Assembly: GCF_014641735.1 (NCBI RefSeq) | Contig: NZ_BMIH01000001.1 | Coordinates: 62,001-126,000, forward strand | Length of the DNA stretch: 64,000 nt | Source: Sphingomonas metalli | Lineage (GTDB): Bacteria > Pseudomonadota > Alphaproteobacteria > Sphingomonadales > Sphingomonadaceae | Direction: 5' to 3' | Part shown: piece after piece, positions 49,496 through 57,089 of the stretch | Layout: each line of letters starts with the position of its first letter | Position numbering within the stretch: the stretch's first letter is position 1 | Notes under the pieces: model-generated | What the model was told of the DNA's origin: nothing | Seen by the model: only the letters and a program-made list of their open reading frames with translations | The model's database searches: none | Program-made: the position numbers and the translations under genes

Positions 49496-50850
49496 GCCAG
49501 TATCTCCTCCAGCGCCGAGGCGAGCCTCTCGACATCCTCTTCCGTAGCAGTCTCGGTCACCGCGACGACGAGCCCGTTGGCCAGCGCGTCCGCACCGGGA
49601 TAGAGCCGCCCCAGCGACACGCCGGCCAGGATGCCGCGATCGGCCAGGGCTCGCACGATCGGCCGCGCCTCCTGCCCCAGATCGAGCGTGAACTCGTTGA
49701 AGAAGCTCTCGTTGATCAGGCGGACGCCCGGCACCGCTGCCAGCCGGTCCGCCGCGGCGACGGCCGCGGCATGATTGATTCCCGCCAGGCCACGCAGGCC
49801 CTTCTCGCCGAGCAAGGTCATGTGGATCGAGAAGGCCAGCGCGCAAAGCCCTGAATTGGTGCAGATGTTGGAGGTCGCCTTCTCGCGCCGGATATGCTGC
49901 TCGCGCGTCGAGAGCGTCAGCACGAAGCCGCGCTTGCCATTCGCATCCACCGTCTCGCCGCAGAAGCGCCCCGGCATCTGCCGGATATATTTCTCCTTGC
50001 AGCCCATCAGCCCGACATAGGGGCCGCCGAACTGCAGTCCGACGCCGATCGACTGCCCTTCGCCGACGACGATGTCGGCGCCCATCTCGCCCGGCGAGCG
50101 GATCGCGCCGAGCGCGACCGGCTCGGTGACGACGGCGATCAGCAACGCCTTCTTCGCCTGGGCGGCTTCGGCCAGCGGCGTCAGGTCGGCAGTGCGACCG
50201 AGAATGTCGGGATATTGCACCACGACGCAGCTGGTATCGTCATCGATCGCGGCGATCAGCCGGTCGAGATCGGTCTCGGCCGAGAGATCGGGCAATGCCG
50301 TTTCGAGCGCGTCGCCGGTATATTTGGCCATCGTCCGGGCCACCGAGACATAATGGGGATGCAGTCCGGAGGAGAGGATCGCCTTGCCGCGCTTGGTGAT
50401 GCGCCGCGCCATGCCGATCGCCTCCCAGCATGCGGTCGAGCCGTCATACATGCTGGCATTGGCGACATCGGTCCCGAGCAGGCGGGCGACCTGCGTCTGG
50501 AACTCGAACAGCATCTGCAACGTGCCCTGCGCGATCTCCGGCTGATAGGGGGTATAGGCCGTCAGGAACTCGCCGCGCTGGATCAGGTGGTCCACCGAGG
50601 CGGGCACATGGTGGCGATACGCGCCGCAGCCTAGGAAGAAGGGCACCTCGCCCGCCACGACGTTTTGCCGCGCGAGCGCCGTCATGTGCCGCTCGACCGC
50701 GAGTTCCGAGGCATGGCTCGGCAGGCCCGAGACCGGGCCGGACAGACGCGCCGCCTCCGGCACGTCGGCGAACAGATCATCGATCGACGACGCTCCGATC
50801 ACCGAGAGCATCTCGGACCGGTCGGCGGACGTGAGGGGCAGGTAGCGCAT
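49492..50850 (-). CDS. gcvPA: Glycine dehydrogenase (decarboxylating) subunit 1
   Basis: This 452-residue protein starts MRYLPLTSADRSEMLSVIGASSIDDLF. It is the N-terminal half of a split P-protein: PFFLGCGAYRHHVPASVDHL, TAYTPYQPEIAQGTLQMLFEFQT, NASMYDGSTACWEAI and GEGQSIGVGLQFGGPYVG are typical. It follows gcvH after 119 bases that contain a composite palindromic element, the only large gap in the operon. Confidence 0.96.
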   Translation of the reverse strand: MRYLPLTSADRSEMLSVIGASSIDDLFADVPEAARLSGPVSGLPSHASELAVERHMTALARQNVVAGEVPFFLGCGAYRHHVPASVDHLIQRGEFLTAYTPYQPEIAQGTLQMLFEFQTQVARLLGTDVANASMYDGSTACWEAIGMARRITKRGKAILSSGLHPHYVSVARTMAKYTGDALETALPDLSAETDLDRLIAAIDDDTSCVVVQYPDILGRTADLTPLAEAAQAKKALLIAVVTEPVALGAIRSPGEMGADIVVGEGQSIGVGLQFGGPYVGLMGCKEKYIRQMPGRFCGETVDANGKRGFVLTLSTREQHIRREKATSNICTNSGLCALAFSIHMTLLGEKGLRGLAGINHAAAVAAADRLAAVPGVRLINESFFNEFTLDLGQEARPIVRALADRGILAGVSLGRLYPGADALANGLVVAVTETATEEDVERLASALEEILA

Positions 50851-50855
50851 GATTT

Positions 50856-50958
50856 CCCTTCTTCCCCCTCCCCATCAGGGGAGGGCCGGGTGGGGCGTCA
50901 CCCCGCGCGCGGCGCCTGCGGCCACGCCCCACCCCCAAAGCCCTTCCCGAGAGAAGGG
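50856..50958. repeat. Composite palindromic element between gcvH and gcvPA
   Basis: Three hairpins lie in series: CCCTCCCC/GGGGAGGG (50866-50885), GGGTGGGGCGT/ACGCCCCACCC (50888-50934) and CCCTTC/GAAGGG (50941-50958). The outer ends CCCTTCT (50856-50862) and AGAAGGG (50952-50958) are also complementary, so the whole unit is bounded by short inverted repeats. A similar unit lies at 59449-59581. It could act as an intercistronic stability or partial termination element. Confidence 0.7.
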
Positions 50959-50969
50959 ACTCGTTGCCG

Positions 50970-51338
50970 TCAGAGCTTGGCGACGAACGCTTCGTAGGCG
51001 GCTTCGTCCATCAGGCTTTCCAGCTCGGCTTCGTCCGACAGGGTCAGGCGGAAGAACCAGCCTTCCCCTTCGGCATCGGAATTCACGAGATCGGGCTGGT
51101 CGGCGAGCGCGGTATTACCCTCGAGCACGGTGCCGGAGACGGGCGAATAGACGTCGGACGCCGCCTTGACCGATTCCACGACGGCGGCCTCGTCGCCCTT
51201 GCCGAGCGAGCGGCCGTCGGCCGGTACGTCGACGAACACGATATCGCCGAGCTGTCCCTGCGCGTAATCGGTGATGCCGACCGTGCCGATCTGGCCGTCG
51301 ACCTCGATCCATTCATGATCTTCGGTGAAATAACGCAT
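50970..51338 (-). CDS. gcvH: Glycine cleavage system H protein
   Basis: This protein has 122 residues from ATG 51338, one base after the gcvT stop. It carries the aminomethyl group on a lipoyl arm between P and T proteins. The lipoylated lysine is K58 in [17 protein letters not shown]; the N terminus [15 protein letters not shown] and the tail AYEAFVAKL are typical. Confidence 0.97.
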   Translation of the reverse strand: MRYFTEDHEWIEVDGQIGTVGITDYAQGQLGDIVFVDVPADGRSLGKGDEAAVVESVKAASDVYSPVSGTVLEGNTALADQPDLVNSDAEGEGWFFRLTLSDEAELESLMDEAAYEAFVAKL

Positions 51339-51339
51339 G

Positions 51340-52536
51340 TCAGGCTCCCTTGGTGGCGCTGGCGCGCACATAGCGATGGGGGACGAAGGGCATGGCCGCA
51401 ACGGTCGCCTCATGGACCTTGCCGCGCTGGACGAGCCGCACGCCGGTGCCCGGCGCGGCGAGATCGGCGGGCACATAGGCCATCGCGATCGCCGCCCCCA
51501 GGGTCGGCGCGAAGCCGCCGCTGGTGACGCGGCCGATCACCGCGCCGTCCTCGGCGACGACCGAGGCGCCCTCGCGCACCGGCTGGCGGCCCGAGACGAG
51601 CAGGCCGACGCGGCGGACCGCCGCGCCCGCCTCGCGCTCCGCCAGGATCCGTCCGGCCCCGGCGAAGTCGGCGGCGTCGCGCCGACGCTTCGACACAGCG
51701 AAGCCGAGATCGGCCATGACCGGCGTCGTCTCGGGATCGAGATCGTGGCCGTAGAGAGGCAGCCCCGCCTCCAGGCGCAGCGAGTCGCGGGCACCGAGCC
51801 CGATCGGCTTCACCTCCGGCTCGGCATAGAGCGCATCGGCGAGGGCGGCGGCCGCCTCGGCCGGCACCGAGATCTCGAACCCGTCCTCGCCGGTATAGCC
51901 CGACCGGCTGATCCACAGCGCATGGCCGTTCCAGGAGAAGCTGCCCGCGGTCATGAACACCAGCGCCTCGACGCCCGGCACCAGCCGCGCGAGCGCGTCG
52001 ACCGCCTTGGGGCCCTGCAGCGCCAGCAGCGCCTGCTCGTCCTGGAGGTTCATCGTCACGTCCTCGGGCAACACGTCGAGGAGATAGCCGATGTCATCAT
52101 ATTTGGTGGCGCCGTTGACGACCATGTAGATCTCGTCCTCGCCCGTCGCGTTCGCGCGGCGCGTGACCATCAGGTCGTCGAGTATGCCTCCCTCTTCGTT
52201 GAGGAGCAGCGAGTAGCGCATCCGACCCTCGCCGAGGCCGCCGATATCGCCGGGAAGCATCGCCTCCAGCGCCCGAGCGACCGCATCGACCCCGGCCTCG
52301 GCGGTGAAGACCAGCTGGCCCATATGGCTGACGTCGAACAGCCCGGCCGACTCGCGCGTCCAGAGATGCTCGGCCATGATGCCCTCATACTGGACCGGCA
52401 TCAGATAGCCCGCGAACGGAACCATGCGGCCGCCGCGCGCGCGGTGCCAGCCATCGAGCGGCAAAATCTGCGGCTCGTCGACGCCCTCGGGCGCGTCTTC
52501 CACGTTGAGCTGCGTCTCGGTCGCGAGGTCGGTCAT
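51340..52536 (-). CDS. gcvT: Glycine cleavage system aminomethyltransferase (T protein)
   Basis: This protein has 398 residues from ATG 52536; the family usually starts nearer to [19 protein letters not shown], so the first 25 residues are an N-terminal extension and a later start is possible, but no other ATG is well placed. Folate-binding features are [26 protein letters not shown] and [21 protein letters not shown]. It transfers the methylene group to tetrahydrofolate. It is first gene of the operon, 55 bases downstream of the riboswitch. Confidence 0.95.
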   Translation of the reverse strand: MTDLATETQLNVEDAPEGVDEPQILPLDGWHRARGGRMVPFAGYLMPVQYEGIMAEHLWTRESAGLFDVSHMGQLVFTAEAGVDAVARALEAMLPGDIGGLGEGRMRYSLLLNEEGGILDDLMVTRRANATGEDEIYMVVNGATKYDDIGYLLDVLPEDVTMNLQDEQALLALQGPKAVDALARLVPGVEALVFMTAGSFSWNGHALWISRSGYTGEDGFEISVPAEAAAALADALYAEPEVKPIGLGARDSLRLEAGLPLYGHDLDPETTPVMADLGFAVSKRRRDAADFAGAGRILAEREAGAAVRRVGLLVSGRQPVREGASVVAEDGAVIGRVTSGGFAPTLGAAIAMAYVPADLAAPGTGVRLVQRGKVHEATVAAMPFVPHRYVRASATKGA

Positions 52537-52591
52537 CGGCGGCACTCCGGCAAGGGGGAACGTCGGGCGGAATGCCGCCGATCGTCCTGAG

Positions 52592-52778
52592 CCCCCCTCT
52601 GTCACGGAACCTGAGAGCTTTCCCCCGGGCATTGCCGGGGTTACCCCTTCGGTGGCCTGCCGCCTGAAAGGCCGGCGCTTTCCAGAGTGTCGTAGAGCCT
52701 CGCGCGGTCCCTGGTGCCTGAGAGATTCCGGGGTGGTTGCTCCTTCGGCGGCCCCTTCAGGGGCTCTCTCCCGCGCGT
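52592..52778 (-). ncRNA. Tandem glycine riboswitch upstream of gcvT
   Basis: Reading leftward, aptamer 1 (about 52778-52684) shows GGGAGAGAGCC, GCCGAAGGAGCAA and AATCTCTCAGGCACCAGG; aptamer 2 (about 52683-52592) shows GCCACCGAAGGGGTAACC, AAGCTCTCAGGTTCCGTGAC and AGAGGGGGG. The paired CTCTCAGG cores with GGRGA and CCGAAGG-type segments are diagnostic of the cooperative tandem glycine riboswitch. It should switch on the gcv operon when glycine is high. Confidence 0.95.
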
Positions 52779-52847
52779 CGCATCGACGCACCGGCTCTGG
52801 CCAGCCGCGCGGGCGTCGTCAAGCGCTTTGAACGCGTCGATTGATCC

Positions 52848-53858
52848 TCAGCGCGCCAGTCGCTCGAAGGCCGGAACGCACGCCCCACCTGGCAGCGTCC
52901 TGGCCGACACCGCCACCGGCCGGGCCGGGCGCGGCGCATCCGCCTTCCCGTTTCTGCCCTGCGACGCACCCGCCAACACCGCCGGAAGCGGCTGGACGAC
53001 CTCGGCGCGCGGGCCGAAGACCACCTTGCGCATCGCGGGGATCGCCGCGGGCACGGCCTGCTCGGCGAGCACCGGCCCCTCGGTCGGGACCTGCGCCAAC
53101 GCCGGCGTCGCAGCGTCCTGCTTCAGGGCCAGCGCGGTCGGCTGCCCCATATCGGTCGCCGCGGGCTGCACGCCGAGGAGTGCCGCCACCTGCTCGGTCG
53201 GACGCTTCGCCTGGGCGAAGGCGATCCATTCGAGCATGCGGGCGTCGAGATCGGCCGGCGAGACGTCGACCGCCGCGACGACCCGGGCCATCTGCCACTG
53301 GCCGGATAAGGCGAGGCTCAGCGCCAGGTTCTGGCGAACCTGAGCCGTGGCGCCGCGATCGCGCGCGGCGGCGGTCAGCAGCGTCACGGCCTGGGCGGGT
53401 TCGCCGGACAATGCGAGTGCGAGGCCGAGGTCGGACGCGCTGATTCGCTCGCGGAAGCTGGCGAGGGTCGCGCGGGCGCTCTCCGGATCGCCGCAGGCGA
53501 TCTGTGCGAGCGCGAGGTTGAGCGCGGCGCGGCCATTCAGCGGGTCGAGGGTCAGCACATCGGCAAAGGCCTGACGCGCCGAGGCGAAGCGCCCGTCGGC
53601 GAGATAGGCGCGTGCCAGGATGAAGCGATAGTCGGCCCGGTCCGGCGCGGCCTGGACCGCCGCCTCGGCCAGCAGGACCGCGCGCGGATCATGCCGGTCG
53701 AGCGCGCGACTCGCCTGTCTGGCATAGTCCGCCTTGGGCGCCGCCGCATCGCCCGCCGAGGCGACGCCACGGGCCGGCCGGTTGAGCGCGCAGCCGGCGG
53801 TCAACGTACCGCCGGCAAGCACCAACGTGCCCAGCGCGAACAGCGAACGAACGGTCAT
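52848..53858 (-). CDS. TPR-containing lipoprotein
   Basis: This protein has 336 residues. A lipoprotein signal ends LTAGC (Cys 23). Residues about 45-240 are TPR-like helix pairs (YRFILARAYLADGRFASARQAFADVLTLDPLNGRAALNLALAQIACG). The C-terminal 100 residues are Pro/Ala-rich and probably disordered; no SPOR domain follows. It is third in an operon with ParA and a small protein, overlapping the latter by 4 bases. A periplasmic scaffolding role, perhaps for a pilus-like assembly, is speculation from context. Confidence 0.8.
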   Translation of the reverse strand: MTVRSLFALGTLVLAGGTLTAGCALNRPARGVASAGDAAAPKADYARQASRALDRHDPRAVLLAEAAVQAAPDRADYRFILARAYLADGRFASARQAFADVLTLDPLNGRAALNLALAQIACGDPESARATLASFRERISASDLGLALALSGEPAQAVTLLTAAARDRGATAQVRQNLALSLALSGQWQMARVVAAVDVSPADLDARMLEWIAFAQAKRPTEQVAALLGVQPAATDMGQPTALALKQDAATPALAQVPTEGPVLAEQAVPAAIPAMRKVVFGPRAEVVQPLPAVLAGASQGRNGKADAPRPARPVAVSARTLPGGACVPAFERLAR

Positions 53859-54409
53859 CGACGGCTCCTCCGATTGGCCTTGGGAAGCTGGCCGGCCAGT
53901 TGCTCGACCGCCGGCATTGTGGCGAGAAAGGCATCGAGCGCGTCGGTCAGCAGCAGCTGGGCGGACTGTCCGGCGACCGCGCTGGCGAGCCGCAACCTCA
54001 GGTGGCGATCGGCATCGAGCCGCAGGGTGAAGGCCGCCTTGCCGCGCGCCGTCTGCGCCGCGCTCTCGCGCCCGATCCGCGCCGCGGTCGCCGCGGAGAT
54101 GGCGGATACCGGTGCCGCAGGGGCCGGCTCCGGGGCGCGAATTGGCTCGGCGGACGATCGCGGCTCCGGCGTCAGTTCCAGTCGCTCGCGCAGCCGCTCG
54201 CGCGTCGCCACGACCGGCGGCACGGCGGGCGTTTCGCCCCAGCCCATGTCGTTCCAGCCGAGATCCTCGAGCTGGGAGGGCGAAGCGAGGCCGCCGCCCG
54301 AAAGGTCGACGAAGCTCTGCGGACGCATCGCCGGTCGCGCCTGCCCCTTGCGGGCGAGCAGGCCCGAGCTGAGCGAGGCGAGCGGCTTGGCGGTTCCCAT
54401 GATGCCCAT
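53855..54409 (-). CDS. ParA-associated protein with possible ribbon-helix-helix C terminus
   Basis: This protein has 184 residues from ATG 54409 (MGIMGTAKPLASLSSGLLARKG), two bases past the parA stop, with AGGTCGG upstream. The N-terminal 120 residues are Pro/Ala/Arg-rich and probably disordered. The end (KAAFTLRLDADRHLRLRLASAVAGQSAQLLLTDALDAFL, about 130-170) has a beta strand followed by two helices, the pattern of ribbon-helix-helix proteins. A DNA-binding or adaptor partner for ParA is inferred. Confidence 0.75.
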   Translation of the reverse strand: MGIMGTAKPLASLSSGLLARKGQARPAMRPQSFVDLSGGGLASPSQLEDLGWNDMGWGETPAVPPVVATRERLRERLELTPEPRSSAEPIRAPEPAPAAPVSAISAATAARIGRESAAQTARGKAAFTLRLDADRHLRLRLASAVAGQSAQLLLTDALDAFLATMPAVEQLAGQLPKANRRSRR

Positions 54410-54410
54410 C

Positions 54411-55130
54411 TCAGCCGACCTGCCGGCGACCGAAGGTGGCGGCGGGCGCACCCGGACGCGCGCCGATGCCCGGTGCGGCGAAGGGAGCGGCGAAGACGGT
54501 GCGGCGGAAATTCTTCTCGAGGCGGTCGCCGATATAGCTCCAGAGTGCGGCGATCTCGGCCGCCGACTTGCTCTTGGGATCGCACTCCATGACGGTGCGG
54601 CCATCGATCATCGAGGCGGCATAGTCGTTGCGCTGCTGGATGGTGATCGGCGCGACGGTGCCGTGCTGCGACAGCGCGACCGCCGCCTCGCTGGTGATGC
54701 GGGCCTTCATCATCGCGGCGTTGACGACGAAGATCAGCGGCTTGCCGGCCCGCTCGCACAGGTCGACCGTGGCGCCCACCGCCCGCAGGTCATGCGGGCT
54801 GGGACGGGTCGGCACGACGATCAGCTCGGCCACCTGGATGACGCTCTGGATCGCCATGGTGATGGCGGGCGGCGTGTCGATGACGGCCAGCTTGAAGCCC
54901 TGCTGACGCAGCGTATCGAGATCGGAGGACAGGCGGGCCACGGTGGTCTGGGCGAAGGCCGGATATTCCGCCTCGCGCTCGTTCCACCAATCGGCCAGCG
55001 AGCCCTGCGGATCGATATCGATCAGCACGACCGGGCCATGGCCCTGACGCTGCGCCTCTACGGCGAGATGGCCGGACAAGGTCGTCTTGCCCGATCCGCC
55101 TTTTTGAGATGCCAGTGCGAGAACGCGCAT
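54411..55130 (-). CDS. ParA family ATPase
   Basis: This 239-residue protein has the deviant Walker A ALASQKGGSGKTTLSGHLA (Lys signature KGGSGKTT, about 10-17), VLIDIDPQGSLADWW and VIDTPPAITMAIQSV. It belongs to the small ParA/MipZ/BcsQ group. No parB or parS site is visible, and the two downstream genes are not replication genes, so it is more likely a positioning ATPase for an envelope complex than the chromosomal ParA. Confidence 0.9.
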   Translation of the reverse strand: MRVLALASQKGGSGKTTLSGHLAVEAQRQGHGPVVLIDIDPQGSLADWWNEREAEYPAFAQTTVARLSSDLDTLRQQGFKLAVIDTPPAITMAIQSVIQVAELIVVPTRPSPHDLRAVGATVDLCERAGKPLIFVVNAAMMKARITSEAAVALSQHGTVAPITIQQRNDYAASMIDGRTVMECDPKSKSAAEIAALWSYIGDRLEKNFRRTVFAAPFAAPGIGARPGAPAATFGRRQVG

Positions 55131-55215
55131 CGTCCGGTCACATCCTTCCCGAATAATCGGAACGGGCGTGACACGGTCGGCGCTAAGAAGCGGTTAATGC
55201 TCGCAAAGCGCGCGT

Positions 55216-56097
55216 CTACTCCGCGGCCCAGTCGGCGCGGGCGATGCCTTGCGCATAGAGCAGCGCGGACAGGTCGCCATGCGCGATCCGTGCCGCGGCG
55301 GCGGCCGCCACCACCGGCTTGGCGTGATAGGCGACGCCCAGCCCCGCCGCCTCGATCATCGGCAGATCGTTGGCACCGTCGCCGACCGCCAGGGTTTGAG
55401 CCGGGGCAAGCCCGAGCGCGTCGGCGACGGCCCTCAGGGTCTCCAGCTTGGTGGCCGCGCCGACGATCGGCCGCGCGACCCGGCCGGTGAGCGTGCCTTC
55501 CGCCACGAGCAGGCGGTTGGCGATCGCGCGGTCGAACCCGATCTCGCGCGCGACCGGCTCCGCGAAGCGCGTGAAGCCGCCCGACACCAGCACCGTCCCG
55601 GCGCCCCGCGCGCGCATCGTCCGCACCAGTCGCTTCGCGCCCGGCATGATGCGCACCCGCTCGGCGAGGCAGCGGTCGATCGCCTCTTCGGGCAATCCGG
55701 CGAGCAGGCCGACCCGTGCGTCCAGCGCGCCCTCGAAGTCGAGTTCGCCGCGCATGGCACGTTCGGTGATCTCCGCGATCTGCGGCTTGAGGCCCGCATA
55801 GTCCGCCAGCTCGTCGATGCATTCGACCGTGATCATCGTCGAGTCCATATCGGCGACGAGCAGCCGCTTCTCGCGCCCGTCACGGGGCTGCACCACGACA
55901 TCCGTCCCGCGAAAGGCCCCTTCCAGAGCGCCCCGCGCGGCCGCGGGATCGGCGGCGAAGTCGATGTCACAGGCGATGCCGGGCTCCACCCATCGCGGCG
56001 CAGCCGGTCCGCAGGCCACCGCCGCCAGCCGGTCGGCCGCGGCCGAGACATCTCCCGCAGCCAGCCCGTCGCCTGCTATCAGCGTCGCCGTGAACAT
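55216..56097 (-). CDS. serB: Phosphoserine phosphatase
   Basis: This protein has 293 residues from ATG 56097 with GGGGGAA upstream. A HAD hydrolase, it makes serine from phosphoserine. Motif I is VADMDSTMITVECIDELA, motif II is VLVSGGFTRFAEPVA, and motif III/IV is VGDGANDLPMIEAAGLGVAYHAKP. The N-terminal 75 residues form the ACT-like region found in longer SerB proteins. The first 8 bases of its coding sequence overlap those of miaA on the other strand. Confidence 0.95.
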   Translation of the reverse strand: MFTATLIAGDGLAAGDVSAAADRLAAVACGPAAPRWVEPGIACDIDFAADPAAARGALEGAFRGTDVVVQPRDGREKRLLVADMDSTMITVECIDELADYAGLKPQIAEITERAMRGELDFEGALDARVGLLAGLPEEAIDRCLAERVRIMPGAKRLVRTMRARGAGTVLVSGGFTRFAEPVAREIGFDRAIANRLLVAEGTLTGRVARPIVGAATKLETLRAVADALGLAPAQTLAVGDGANDLPMIEAAGLGVAYHAKPVVAAAAAARIAHGDLSALLYAQGIARADWAAE

Positions 56098-57013
56098 CGA
56101 ATATTCCCCCAAACCGGTCGTCGCGCTCATCGCAGGGCCTACCGCCAGCGGCAAGTCCGCCGCCGCGATCGCGATCGCGGAGCGCCATGGCGGCATCGTC
56201 ATCAATGCGGATGCCAGCCAGGTCTATGCGGATCTCCACGTCCTGTCCGCCAGACCCTCCGCCGAAGACATGGCGCGGGTACCGCACCGACTCTTCGGCC
56301 ATGTCGACGGCGCCGACACCGGCTATTCCGCCGCGCGCTGGGCGGCCGAGGCGCGGGCCGCGATCGACGCAGTGTTGGAAGCCGGTTCGCTGCCCGTCCT
56401 CGTCGGCGGCACCGGCCTCTATATCCGGACGCTGCTGGACGGAATCGCGCCCGTACCGCCGATCGCCGCGGCGATCCGGGCCGAGGTGCGCGCCCTGCCC
56501 GTCGCGGACGCCTATCGCGCGCTGGCGAAGGAGGACCCGGTCGCGGCAGCCAGGCTGCACGCCGCAGATACGACGCGGGTCGCCCGGGCGCTGGAGGTGA
56601 TCCGCTCGACCGGGGAGCCGATCGGCGCGTGGCAGACGCGGCGGGAAGGCGGCATCGGTGACACGATCCGGCTCGCCGCGATACGGCTGCTGCCCGATCG
56701 GCACGCGCTCGCCCGCCGCATCGAGGCTCGCGCCGACGCGATGTTCGATCCCGCGCTCGCCGAAGTCGCGCGGCTCGCAGGGCGTGCCGACGTGCCGGCA
56801 GACGCGCCGGTGCGCCGGGCGATCGGCGTTGCGCCGCTCGAAGATCATATCGCAGGCACGCTGTCGCGCGATGCGGCACTGGCGCAACTGACCGGAGACA
56901 CAAGGCGATACGCCAAGCGACAGTATACGTGGTTCCGCAATCAACCGCCGGAAGAATGGATCATCGAGACAGAATATTCCAACGCGGAGGTGACTTTCGA
57001 ACGATTATTGTGA
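56090..57013 (+). CDS. miaA: tRNA dimethylallyltransferase
   Basis: This protein has 307 residues from GTG 56090. It adds dimethylallyl to A37 of tRNAs that read UNN codons. The P-loop is IAGPTASGKSAAAIAIA (about 15-31); INADASQVYADLHVLSARPS, LVGGTGLYIRTLLDGIAP and RYAKRQYTWFRNQ are family blocks. The start is set by homologue length before the P-loop. No ribosome binding site is visible, and the start lies inside the divergent serB gene. Confidence 0.94.
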   Translation: MNIEYSPKPVVALIAGPTASGKSAAAIAIAERHGGIVINADASQVYADLHVLSARPSAEDMARVPHRLFGHVDGADTGYSAARWAAEARAAIDAVLEAGSLPVLVGGTGLYIRTLLDGIAPVPPIAAAIRAEVRALPVADAYRALAKEDPVAAARLHAADTTRVARALEVIRSTGEPIGAWQTRREGGIGDTIRLAAIRLLPDRHALARRIEARADAMFDPALAEVARLAGRADVPADAPVRRAIGVAPLEDHIAGTLSRDAALAQLTGDTRRYAKRQYTWFRNQPPEEWIIETEYSNAEVTFERLL

Positions 57014-57022
57014 CGAGGCGGG

Positions 57023-57051
57023 TTGACGCAGTGCAAAACGGAGACTAGCGC
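57023..57051 (+). promoter_or_regulatory. Candidate promoter of ilvB
   Basis: TTGACG (57023-57028) is followed about 16-17 bases later by CTAGCG (around 57045-57050). The -35 is strong and the -10 is only partly like the alphaproteobacterial consensus. It lies about 40 bases before the ilvB ATG. Confidence 0.35.
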
Positions 57052-57089
57052 CCCTCCCACTCTTCCCGATACCCGAACGGAGCGACACC

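Noticed and set aside
54411..55130. ParA gene as marker of the replication origin region
   Set aside because: No parB, parS, gidA or dnaA neighbours; the downstream genes are unrelated to segregation.
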